From: Epiperipatus broadwayi
Lineage: Eukaryota; Onychophora; Udeonychophora; Euonychophora; Peripatidae
Direction of reading: 5' to 3'
NCBI GenBank assembly: GCA_028023455.1
Contig: JAQFVV010012400.1
Span: 10,220,248 to 10,284,247, forward strand
Length of the DNA stretch: 64,000 nucleotides
In this document: positions 56,490-64,000 of the stretch, piece after piece
How positions within the stretch are numbered: position 1 is the stretch's first letter
Layout: each line of letters starts with the position of its first letter
The notes under the pieces: generated by a model
Seen by the model: the letters and a program-made list of their open reading frames with translations, nothing else
What the model was told of the DNA's origin: nothing
Database searches by the model: none
Program-made: the position numbers and the translations under genes

Positions 56490-57480
56490 TTCATTTTTTC
56501 AAAGATATCTGGTGATATCTTTTTGTTTTCTTATCCATGTTTTCTATTTTGAATATTCCTTGTTATTTCTAACATACATTCCTCAATATTTTTCTGCACA
56601 GACTCAAGTCTCCGTACTCATGACGAATTCAGTATTCAAGTTTTACATCCATAAATATTAGAACACATTTGTAAAAAAAAAAACACCAAATCTTCATTAT
56701 CAAGCATATATAAATGTTTTATATATTAAATTATTTATGCCAAAATCATATCCAAATTCAATTCTGTGACTAACTTTGCAGAATATTTTTTTCTATATTG
56801 ATCATCTTATAAAGGTATTTTTAATTATCTTTTTTTAATTATTATTAATACTTATATTTTTTGTTCTTTTTGTAAAATTTTGTAAAACTCTAAAGCATCA
56901 TTGCAAAATTGGCCAAATTTATATGCAGAATTTAGATAATTTATTATAATCTTTATTTACTTTTAGTCTTTTAATTCCCCATTTTCATTCACAAAATAAT
57001 TTTCCATAAGCTATTGTAAAAACTTTTGGAATCAACTTATCATAAATACTTTTCAATGTTTTTTTTTCTTTCTTATGTGTCATAGCATCAGCTGGGAAGC
57101 AAACCCGCTAACCTGGGGCAAGTGCTCATAAAGCAGTTGTTACTGACTTCTCGACCACCAATGCTTGACTACTTTTCAATGTTTGTTAATATTTTGTAAG
57201 TATTTTTCAGAATTTGACAGTATTTTGAATCTACATTTTGTTACTTCAAAACTTTAGTCTCAGTTAAAATACTTATAGAATCATTTATCTTTTATAATAT
57301 GCAAATCCAAAATATAATTGCAACTCATATTTATTGGTTATTTTTATAATTTCTCTTAATACATGGACATAATCTACTGAGGTATAATCTCTTTTGAATA
57401 CAGCTTATTTTAATTGGTTTAAGTGCAGAATTTTTTATTACATTGCAGTGGTTTTAATAAACATTGTATATAGAACGAGA
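56490..57480 (-). mobile_element. RTE LINE remnant with nested SINE
   Basis: On the minus strand it follows the RTE coding region from the C-terminal part (TTTTTCTGCACAGACTCAAG, GAATTCAGTATTCAAG) up through the RT core (ATAATATGCAAATCCAAAAT for the DYEKAFD area, near 57300) to about 57480. Many stops. The SINE at 57062-57169 interrupts it. Confidence 0.7.
57062..57169 (-). mobile_element. tRNA-derived SINE, subfamily a
   Basis: The minus strand reads AGTCAAGCATTGGTGGTCGA, GGTTAGCGGGTTTGCTTCCC, AGCTGATGCTATGACACATA and an A/G tail. A target duplication of about 15 bp, TACTTTTCAATGTTT, flanks it (57047-57061, 57170-57184). Confidence 0.88.
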
Positions 57481-58330
57481 AGATTTATAATTTTCATCTT
57501 TCTTAAATATCATATAATTTCTAAAATTTTATAAATCATTTTTATCAATTAGACATTTGGATGTTTGTATGTGGCAAATATTACTTTTGTTTTTTTATTT
57601 TTTGTCTTTTTAGCTTTGATTTAATACATATTTTATTAATTGATAATCACTTTTCTGTATTGAATTTATTAAGCATATTATAGTTTAGTCATATATACTT
57701 TTTATTAATCAAAATATAACTCATATCTGCTATTCTTTTATTTGGATCTTTCCATGGTTATTTCACTTGAGACTTATCAAAAATAAACCCATACTATACA
57801 ATTTTCTTTTTCTTCAAATTCCTAAGTCTGTGTCCTCTTTATTTTCATTTCTATATTAAAATTTCCCATAGCATTTTTATCATTAAATTATTTTCCAGTT
57901 CTACCAATAAAATCTTAATTAACAACTTTAAACATATACTATATTTAAAAATTTCTCAAACTCTAGTTTTATAAACAATAGAGATACACTTAATATATAT
58001 ATATTGCTGAAGAAAATAAAATTATCATGCATGAACGTTTTTTTTATATGAGAAATAGGAATTTCCGAATAAGATTATTGAAAATAAATCATCAGTTAAT
58101 TTGGTCGTACTGGCATTTATAAGTTAATAATAGTTTAATATTCATTTACCAACCCATATTGGATAAATAACTGGATTGGACATAGACCAGCTATCTGGAG
58201 AAAAAAAATCCAAGCTTTAAAATTAAAATTTTATATCTTATTACTTCCATTGCCAAGATAGACTTTTCAAATACAGAAGAAATGAACTGTAATCCAAATA
58301 TATGAATGAAGACAAACACAATTGCTAATA
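57481..58330. other. AT-rich stretch, nothing recognised
   Basis: Possibly more decayed RTE up to 57600; otherwise nothing recognised. Confidence 0.4.
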
Positions 58331-58424
58331 ACTCTAAACAAGCTTATTTTATTATTTATATATTTTATGATAAATGCCACAAGTGAAAGCATTTTTAATC
58401 TTTATCTAGGATTGTCTCCATCTC

Positions 58425-58462
58425 CAGACTGGTTTCGAGCTATGGCTCTCTCCGGTGAGAAG
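58425..58462 (-). ncRNA. Hammerhead-like motif, family Z left unit
   Basis: Minus strand: TTCTCA, CCGGAGA in place of CTGANGA, stem II GAGC-CATA-GCTC perfect, GAAAC, CA, GTC, TGGAGA. Two core substitutions. Confidence 0.55.
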
Positions 58463-58756
58463 CCAGGACACCAGATTCAAAATATCAACTCAAGCCAAGC
58501 ATTTACCCAATACTTAATTATTAAGAAGAAGATCTGAAATTTCCAGGCATCTATATGTCTTAAATTCAGTTCTCCTACTGAAATAGCTATATGGGCTTGA
58601 ACTAAATTCAGATAACCCATATATTAATAGGCTTAGAAATTTAATATAGCCAAAGCCTCAACAGCCAAATTATATTAATAAAAATCAAGTCATATATCAC
58701 ATGCCCTATATAATCTTGCATTTACCAATATGTAATAAATAAAAAGTGTGCTAATA

Positions 58757-58798
58757 AAAAGAGCCATAGCTCAAAACTGATCTGGCAATGGGGACATT
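58757..58798 (+). ncRNA. Hammerhead-like motif, family Z middle unit
   Basis: GAGC-CATA-GCTC stem kept, then AAAAC and TGATC; the CTGANGA side is A-rich and lost. Degenerate. Confidence 0.4.
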
Positions 58799-58951
58799 CC
58801 TAGATAAAGATTTCAAAAACTTTCTCTTGAGCATTTATCATAAAATTAATAATAAATAAATTAAGCTTATTTCAAATTTTCAGATCTCTTTCTTAATAGT
58901 TAACTATTAAATAAATATTCAGTTTGAGTTGGTATTTTGAATCTGGTGTCC

Positions 58952-58995
58952 TAGCTTCTCACTAAAGTGCCATAGCTTGAAACCAGTCTGACGAT
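58952..58995 (+). ncRNA. Hammerhead-like motif, family Z right unit
   Basis: TTCTCA, CTAAAGT in place of CTGANGA, GC-CATA-GC, TTGAAAC (58977-58983), CA, GTC (58986-58988), TGACGATGGGG. GAAAC and the GTC cleavage triplet are intact; the first box is mutated. Confidence 0.5.
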
Positions 58996-59159
58996 GGGGA
59001 CAATTCTAGATAAAGATTTCAAATGCTTTCTCTTGTGGCATTTATCATAAAAAAATAATAAAAAATAATAATGAAATAAGCTTGTTTAGCATGTTCTTTA
59101 TTTATTACATATTGATAAATGGAAGCTATATAGATCATGTGAATATGATTTGTTTTCAT

Positions 59160-59300
59160 ATTGTCTTTCAGAAGTTTGTTTTAGCAGTGAAAACAATTGT
59201 TTGTGAAATTGTAGTTTTTAAATTTTGGCTAGTTTTTTAATTCTGAATTTGGTGTAATTTGTTTATTTTCGTTGACTAGTTTAGCTTTTAGCATTTGATA
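59160..59300 (+). repeat. Diverged arm of the 43116 palindrome family
   Basis: GAAGTTTGTTTTAGCAGTGA, TTTTGGCTAGTTTTTTAATT, GAATTTGGTGTAATTTG and GACTAGTTTAGCTTTTAGC follow 43215-43345 in order. Confidence 0.55.
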
Positions 59301-59741
59301 TATTGATATAGACACATTTACTTATAAACAAAAACATTTTGAATTAAATTCTATAATATCAAAATACCAATATATAAACATAAATAGTTATAGCCGATTT
59401 GTGGCGAATGCATTATCCTGAGTAGTATTTTACAGGGTTTTCGAGTTTTTATTATTATTATATTTGCTTTATCTGATTTTACATATATATATGACAATTG
59501 ATTTTCATAAAATACTTTCAATAATTTTTGCTGGCGATTTGTCAAATGAAGCAGTATTCCAATCAGTTCTTTTTCAATAAAAATTGTCATTAATCCAAAA
59601 TGTAATTAAGCTTTTGTTGTAATTACTTCAACGTATAAATCTCTTTCAATTGCTGCACTATTAATGTAGTAATGCCAACTGCAATGTTAGTTTCTAAATC
59701 ATTTAATAAAAGCAAAAACCCAGCTTATTGATATCTCAATA
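59301..59741. other. AT-rich stretch, nothing recognised
   Basis: A 79-codon minus frame at 59351-59590 has no recognised motif. Confidence 0.4.
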
Positions 59742-59860
59742 AACATTCATGCTTTATTCAGGCTAAACATTCATGCTTTATTCAGGCTAGATTCGAACCT
59801 AGATTATAAACATAGCAGGAAGATAAGTTACCACCGTATTTTAACATCTTTGGAAAAAAT
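59742..59860 (-). repeat. Possible tRNA-like SINE remnant
   Basis: The minus strand has ACGGTGGTAACTTATCTTCC as a possible worn A box region and TAGGTTCGAATCTAG, a good B box in a paired TAG...CTA context, followed by a duplicated 24-base block (GCCTGAATAAAGCATGAATG). Confidence 0.35.
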
Positions 59861-60483
59861 TAGAGAATTGGTAAAATTATACGCACACATACACACAGAC
59901 ACACTTTTTTTGGTCTATTCTTATTCAAAAACAGAATATGATTTTGTAATAATGTTTATTTTCATTTTATGGTGCATTCCTCATAGCATGTAAATTTATA
60001 AAAGATTATAGATTATTGTCTAACTTAAAAATTTAAACAATTTCTCTTTCGCTATATAAGTATTCAGTTACAACATGTGAATCTGTGCTCATATACCCTA
60101 TATATTACATATATAGACACAGGTACATATAAGCCTGTGTGTTTCAGCTACTACTTTGTTAGATAAGATAGAGGTTTTGGACATTTGGTATTTACATTAA
60201 AACCATAGACTGAACTTGGTATTTAAATGTTAATAATGTGACATTTTTTGTTTTTAAAATGTGAATGAATTCGTAAACTATCGAACACATATATGCTTAT
60301 AATTTATTTCTATTTTATTTTTCCATAATAAATATTATAATTTATTTCTATTATATAGATTTCTACTATTTCCATTTTATGAATTTCATACATATAAAAT
60401 CCTAGTGATATAGAGTATATCATTTTAAATAAAGTTGCAAATAAAATTAAAATGACCACTTCCTACATAATCTATGTTTAATG
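59861..60483. other. AT-rich stretch, nothing recognised
   Basis: A CA-rich run near 59882. No match noticed. Confidence 0.45.
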
Positions 60484-60517
60484 TCACATCATCATCATTT
60501 TTGATCATTATATATTT

Positions 60518-61077
60518 AAAACAGGCAAAACTCTCTATACATATTGCCACTCAGTGCAAGCCAGAGTAATCAATGGATGCCAGAAGACTTGTGCATAAAA
60601 TCCGCATCTAGTGCCTACTCATCCAATATCCCCTGACTAGTTTCTGGCTTGTGGCCTTCATCAGTGAGGAGCCATGGAGCTGAGAGCACTGCACCTAGAT
60701 CTTAGGATCTAATGCAATCCTCCAGTAGGCACCTTTTATCTTTACTTAACTATAAAACTATGAAACTTAAATTGAAAATACTATAATATTTTTAATCCAA
60801 GCTCATCAGCTTATATAGTCATATAGGTCTGAACTCAGTTCAGTAGCTATACATTTTGGTGTTTTTGGTTCTTTAATAACCATAGCCACTGACAAAGGCC
60901 ACAAGCCAGACACTAGTCTGGGGATATTGAATGAGTAGGCACTAGATGGGGATTTTATGCACAAGCCTTCTGGCATCCATTGATTACTTTGTCTTGCACT
61001 GAGTGGCAATGCGTATAGAGAGTTTTGCCTGTTTTAATAACAGTTAAGAGCTAGCATAAAAAATGGTGATCATGTGA
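60518..61077. mobile_element. Family Y inverted dimer inside RTE
   Basis: Left arm minus (60518-60730), right arm plus (60885-61077), flanked by the 16-bp duplication TGATCATTATATATTT (60502-60517, 61078-61093). The left arm starts at AAAACAGGCAAAACTC, short of the full tip; the right arm reaches GTGATCATG. Second independent Y insertion into an RTE copy. Confidence 0.88.
60623..60676 (-). ncRNA. Hammerhead ribozyme motif, family Y
   Basis: Minus strand: TCCTCA (stem I), CTGATGA (60664-60658), AGGCC-ACAA-GCCA, GAAAC (60644-60640), TA, GTC, AGGGGATATTGGAT. Core intact; stem I pairs over five of six positions (first pair A-A). The plus arm (near 60888) has CTGACAA and GACAC and should be dead. 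Confidence 0.72.
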
Positions 61078-61405
61078 TGATCATTATATATTTTGTGTAG
61101 GATAATAAATCTTATCAAATTTAATCCAGTTTCTCTGAACCATATCCTATATTCTCCACAGCACTAGTGAGCTTATTTTTCCTATCCATCTCACATGTGT
61201 TCTTTTTTTTTTTTAGTTTTTTTAAAACTGTTGTAATTCAATTTAAAACTTCAAATATCCATCTGTTATCATTTTTTCTAAAAATATGTCCAACTTAGCT
61301 GTTTCAATAATATCAGTAATACCCTTTCATTCTCTTACTCAAATTTTATATTTTGATTCTTTCTTGTTATTTTAACATTCATCTCTATATCTTATTAAAT
61401 AAAAT

Positions 61406-61515
61406 AGAGAATTGTACAGGGATGATGTGGAGAAGAGAGGCTAGAAATCAGAGAAGATGGATTGAACTTGGGAAGACCTTCATCCCAAAGTATATTGATA
61501 ATGGTTATTGTTGAT
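61406..61515 (+). repeat. Inverted RTE segment
   Basis: GATGATGTGGAGAAGAGAGG, CAGAGAAGATGGATTGAACT and GGAAGACCTTCATCC read as the RTE C-terminal end in plus orientation, opposite to the element around it. Confidence 0.75.
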
Positions 61516-62525
61516 GACTTATTGAATGATCTAAAGTATCTGTAATATTCTTTTATTAATTACAAGTCTCAAATCCATAAGTAAAATCTGGTAAAATAAA
61601 TAAATTAATATCTGTTTTTGAACACATAGACATATATTGTTTAATTCTAAATTATTTCTACCAAAAGCACCCCATCCAAGTTTAATTCTATAGTTAATCT
61701 TACTATTATATTTACAGTTTCTCAATATATTTGTAGTTGCAAATCTCTTTTAATTCATTATTACCAATCTTTATTTCTTTTCTGGGAATATCCATTGAAG
61801 ATTACTCTGATCTTTTTTAGTATTTATCTTTAGTCACTTCCTAGTTTCATATGATAACTCTTGTAACATTTTTGGAAGCTCTGTAGTATTATGGGCAAAA
61901 GAAGCCACATTATTTGGAAAGTTTAGATAGTATTAATAATCTCCATTTATTTCTATACTTTCTTTTCTTCCCATTTTAATCCATAACCTATTTGTAAAAC
62001 TATCTTAAAGATGTAGAATAACTCTAATATAAACACTTAATATCATCAATAATCTAATCACTGATGCTGCATTATTATGAATATCCTTCAGAATCCTACA
62101 ATATCCTAGCTCTTTATTGATGATCTAATGCTTTAAATAGCATAGAAATGCTTATAGAGTTAAGTGTCTCTTTATGATCTATAAAACAAAAGCATAATAG
62201 CAATTCACATTTATTGGTCTTATATAATTTTGGTTCCACTGTGCTAAAATCAATTTTAAATCCGGCTTGTTTTTTGTTTGATTAAAATCCAAAGTTTGCT
62301 GTAGAGGAGTTGTAATTATCTTGGTAAAGATTGTGTGTAGAACTGATAGGTCCATAATTTCTAACATTTTATCCCCTTTTTTAAATACCAACATTATTAC
62401 TGCATTTCTCCAATCATCACATACATGTTTATTATTTAGATATGTGGTATATAGTTTTGCCAACAATGTTTCTATTCTTTCACTTGCTTCTTTTAAGATA
62501 TTAATAAAATTCTAGCATAATTAAT

Positions 62526-63122
62526 TTTTGCATTTGCAATTCATTATGAATATCTGAAAGTGGATGTATAATAAGATAAAATCATCTAAATTTCCAAATT
62601 AGGTGATAGTTGATGATCTTATATAAGTTTACACATTGTAACAGTAACTATGCTCAGAGCAGCCAATTGATGATCTCATAACCAAAAATAAGAAGCAAAT
62701 AATAGTTTTAGATTAATCTGTTAAACAAATAATCAACAATTATATAGTGGTAAAATTGAAGGGTAGTATTTGGGGTTATATATATAAAAATCACCATCAT
62801 ACAGGCATTAACAAACATTTGCTTCTATAATCACACATTCCAAACTTCTTACATCAGAGAACATATTCTCAGAGCTGTGAGAGGTTTAAGTTGTAAGAGT
62901 CATGTGTGATACTAATGCTGTATAATTATTAGCATGTGTTATATAAAACAAGAGATATTATAATTGTATGCTAGTTAAATATTAACTCATGTACTTTTAG
63001 AAAATAGAATAGCTTTATATCCCATACTTGCTTTAATATATGCATAAAAATAACAATCAGACAAATTGATCAATAATAAAATAATTTAATAATTAAAAAA
63101 ACAAATCAATAGAGTTGTATTT
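62526..63122. other. AT-rich stretch, nothing recognised
   Basis: No match noticed. Confidence 0.45.
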
Positions 63123-63248
63123 TTATATTGGGATATTTCCATAATCTAATAATATATGTCTTGAATGTTTTTAGAAAAATTTAACTTTATTTAAATATTC
63201 CAAATACATTCAACTGTTAGTAATAGCACATCAAACAGGTTAATATAT

Positions 63249-63297
63249 GCCCAATGTTTTGAGAGGTATTAGTCTCCCCTCTTCTTCAGGTGTTGCT
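63249..63297 (-). ncRNA. Hammerhead-like motif, P1
   Basis: Minus strand: CTGAAGA (63290-63284), stem II GAGGGG/CCTCTC around AGACTAATA (6 bp with one G-U), then AAAAC and ATTGGGC. Compared with GAGTGG/CTACTC in the copy at 31055, pairing is kept though two positions differ. Confidence 0.55.
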
Positions 63298-63319
63298 GAC
63301 CTGACTAGTGACAGTACTA

Positions 63320-63400
63320 AAAAGGGATTCGAACCTGGGTCCTTAGATTCTTGATTATTGAAATTTAAGGTAACGCTCTAACCAACTGAGCCATCCTGCC
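63320..63400 (-). other. tRNA-like module of P1
   Basis: Minus strand: GGCAGGATGGCTCAGTTGGT with A box TGGCTCAGTTGG, TTAGAGCGTTA, CCTTA/TAAGG stem with a 20-base loop, B box GGTTCGAATCC. Sharper than the copy at 36403 in both boxes. Confidence 0.7.
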
Positions 63401-63547
63401 AAAGGCAGCAGTCTGTAGTAATTTTATATACTTATCTATGAGTTTCCTCTTGATTTCTCCACTTTTTTCTAAGAGCAAAGTTGATTAGTGGTTTCCATAC
63501 ATTATGTATAGTCACACTGAGTTAGTTTATGGGATTTTTTGCCATTG

Positions 63548-64000
63548 TCATGTGAGCAGCTTCTTTAAATTTTTTTCTTTGTACCTTTTCTTCTCTATCC
63601 AATATTTTTTTGTATTTTCCCAATTGAACATATGTTCATTGGCACATACATGTTCTGCTTCTTTAGACACATCTGTTTTCTCTCTTCTAATCATCAGTTT
63701 GTGTTCTTCAAAGTACTTTTCAATGAGATGACTGGTCTCACCAATATATGTTCTTCTACATTCACAGGGTATTTCATAGATGCAGTTTTTTCTTTTCATC
63801 ATTTCAAGTTTAGGCTTTGTAGATGTTAGAATTCTTCATAGGATGGTATGGCTCTGGAAAGTTGTTCTGATCTTATACTGATTGCAGATTTTCCTTAATG
63901 TATCTGCTATTTTTGGGATATATGGAACACTCTAGTACCAATTATTGTATTTTCTCTTGATGGTTTTTTTGTCTATTTAAAGTTTTCTTAATAGCAGCTG
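63548..64000 (-). pseudogene. P1 PLE protein C-terminus, GIY-YIG endonuclease
   Basis: The frame from 63802 to 63548 gives KRKNCIYEIPCECRRTYIGE: the paired IYE and YIG of a GIY-YIG nuclease, then SHLIEKYFEEHK, REKTDVSKEAEHVCANEHMF and NWENTKKYW. Upstream, beyond a TGA at 63836-63838, the reading VPYIPKIADTLRKICNQYKI and TTFQSHTILRRILTSTKPK is the region linking RT thumb and nuclease in PLEs. A further stop lies near 63970. The nuclease would nick target DNA to prime reverse transcription; this copy is broken. Confidence 0.82.

Larger units (their letters stand above)
58331..59095. mobile_element. Family Z inverted array, one minus and two plus units
   Basis: Left unit (minus, about 58331-58540) and right unit (plus, about 58890-59095) are reverse complements ending in CTAAACAAGCTTATTT and AATAAGCTTGTTTAG. 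A truncated plus unit (58747-58890) sits just before the right one, giving head-to-head plus tandem order. Each unit holds a hammerhead-like motif. Downstream blocks (TAGATAAAGATTTCAAA, GGCATTTATCATAAA) parallel those of Y (TAGATGGGGATTTTATGC, GGCATCCATTGATTAC), so Z and Y look related. Confidence 0.75.
60484..62525 (-). pseudogene. RTE-clade LINE, longest copy, with nested Y
   Basis: The 3' tail (CATCATCATCATTTTTGATC) is at 60484, split by Y at 60518-61077, and continues at 61100. Going up, the reading recovers RIKLGWGAFGRNNL (61690-61650), the RT core around 62150-62250, and LAKLYTTYLNNKHVCDDWRN and VIMLVFKKGDK (62460-62370), an earlier RT motif not present in the copy at 31822. Stops and frameshifts are frequent. 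A 110-base segment (61406-61515) is inverted within it. Confidence 0.8.
63123..64000 (-). mobile_element. P1 PLE, most complete 3' end, runs off window
   Basis: From the tip (63123) inward: TTAACTTTATTTAAATATTC, CAACTGTTAGTAATAGCAC, hammerhead-like motif (63249-63297), tRNA-like module (63320-63400), 3' UTR, then coding sequence from 63548 upward. It has the same order as 36118-36680. The element continues beyond 64000, so its RT core is outside the window. Confidence 0.85.

Noticed and set aside
63660-63720. CTGATGA...GAAAAC within the P1 coding region (minus strand), also at 35970
   Set aside because: The bases encode the conserved REKTDV protein segment and no stem II forms; coincidence.
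1-64000. Host protein-coding genes among the short open frames
   Set aside because: Most frames are 60-90 codons, low-complexity, and without recognisable motifs. All frames with recognisable motifs belong to transposable elements.

Overview
The window looks like intergenic or deep intronic DNA from an AT-rich invertebrate animal genome. A+T is very high by eye, homopolymers and (TA)n tracts are common, and no cellular gene, functional tRNA, rRNA or CRISPR array can be recognised. What can be recognised is a layered graveyard of transposable elements: Penelope-like retroelements (PLEs) with GIY-YIG endonuclease remnants, RTE-clade and L1/Tx1-like LINEs, one LTR (solo, Gypsy-like), hAT transposons and MITEs, and a tRNA-derived SINE. 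The mixture is metazoan; the species cannot be named from the sequence.

The most interesting theme is self-cleaving RNA. At least six families carry hammerhead-ribozyme-like cores (CUGANGA, a short hairpin, GAAA, then a very short stem III). I label them P1 (PLE with a tRNA-like module), P3 (a second PLE), V, W, Y and Z. W copies carry a complete type I fold, with two tandem copies 467 bp apart, as in retrozymes. Y has a complete core plus a two-part stem I. V shows a compensatory base change in stem II between two copies. P1 has an A-box/B-box tRNA-like sequence just upstream of its hammerhead, inside the 3' end of the PLE.

The second theme is geometry. Inverted dimers of P1, P3, V, Y and Z all have the same head-to-head layout with 3' ends pointing outward, often with 11-16 bp target duplications (8642-9275, 25677-26598, 28771-29241, 30700-31241, 60518-61077). 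W is instead tandem head-to-tail.

Layout: 1-7.4 kb, AT-rich DNA with old repeats (R1, V); 7.4-9.8 kb, MITE, SINE, P1 palindrome and PLE fragment P2; 10.4-11.2 kb, hAT transposase remnant; 14.7-24 kb, SINEs, two L1-like LINE copies and an inverted P3 pair; 24.6-33 kb, Y elements, a P1 palindrome and the best RTE copy; 35.9-42.9 kb, P1, P3, W with a nested 2.2 kb LTR, and V; 43-55 kb, palindromes, hAT MITEs, SINEs, W and P1 remnants; 55-64 kb, RTE remnants, Z, Y and a P1 copy running off the end. Several nested insertions give a relative order: Y into RTE twice, SINE into P3, hAT MITE into P1, LTR into W.

Family names R1, R2, X, V, W, Y, Z, P1, P2 and P3 are local labels made by comparing copies within the window. 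All were compared by eye, so boundaries are approximate unless a target duplication is stated.
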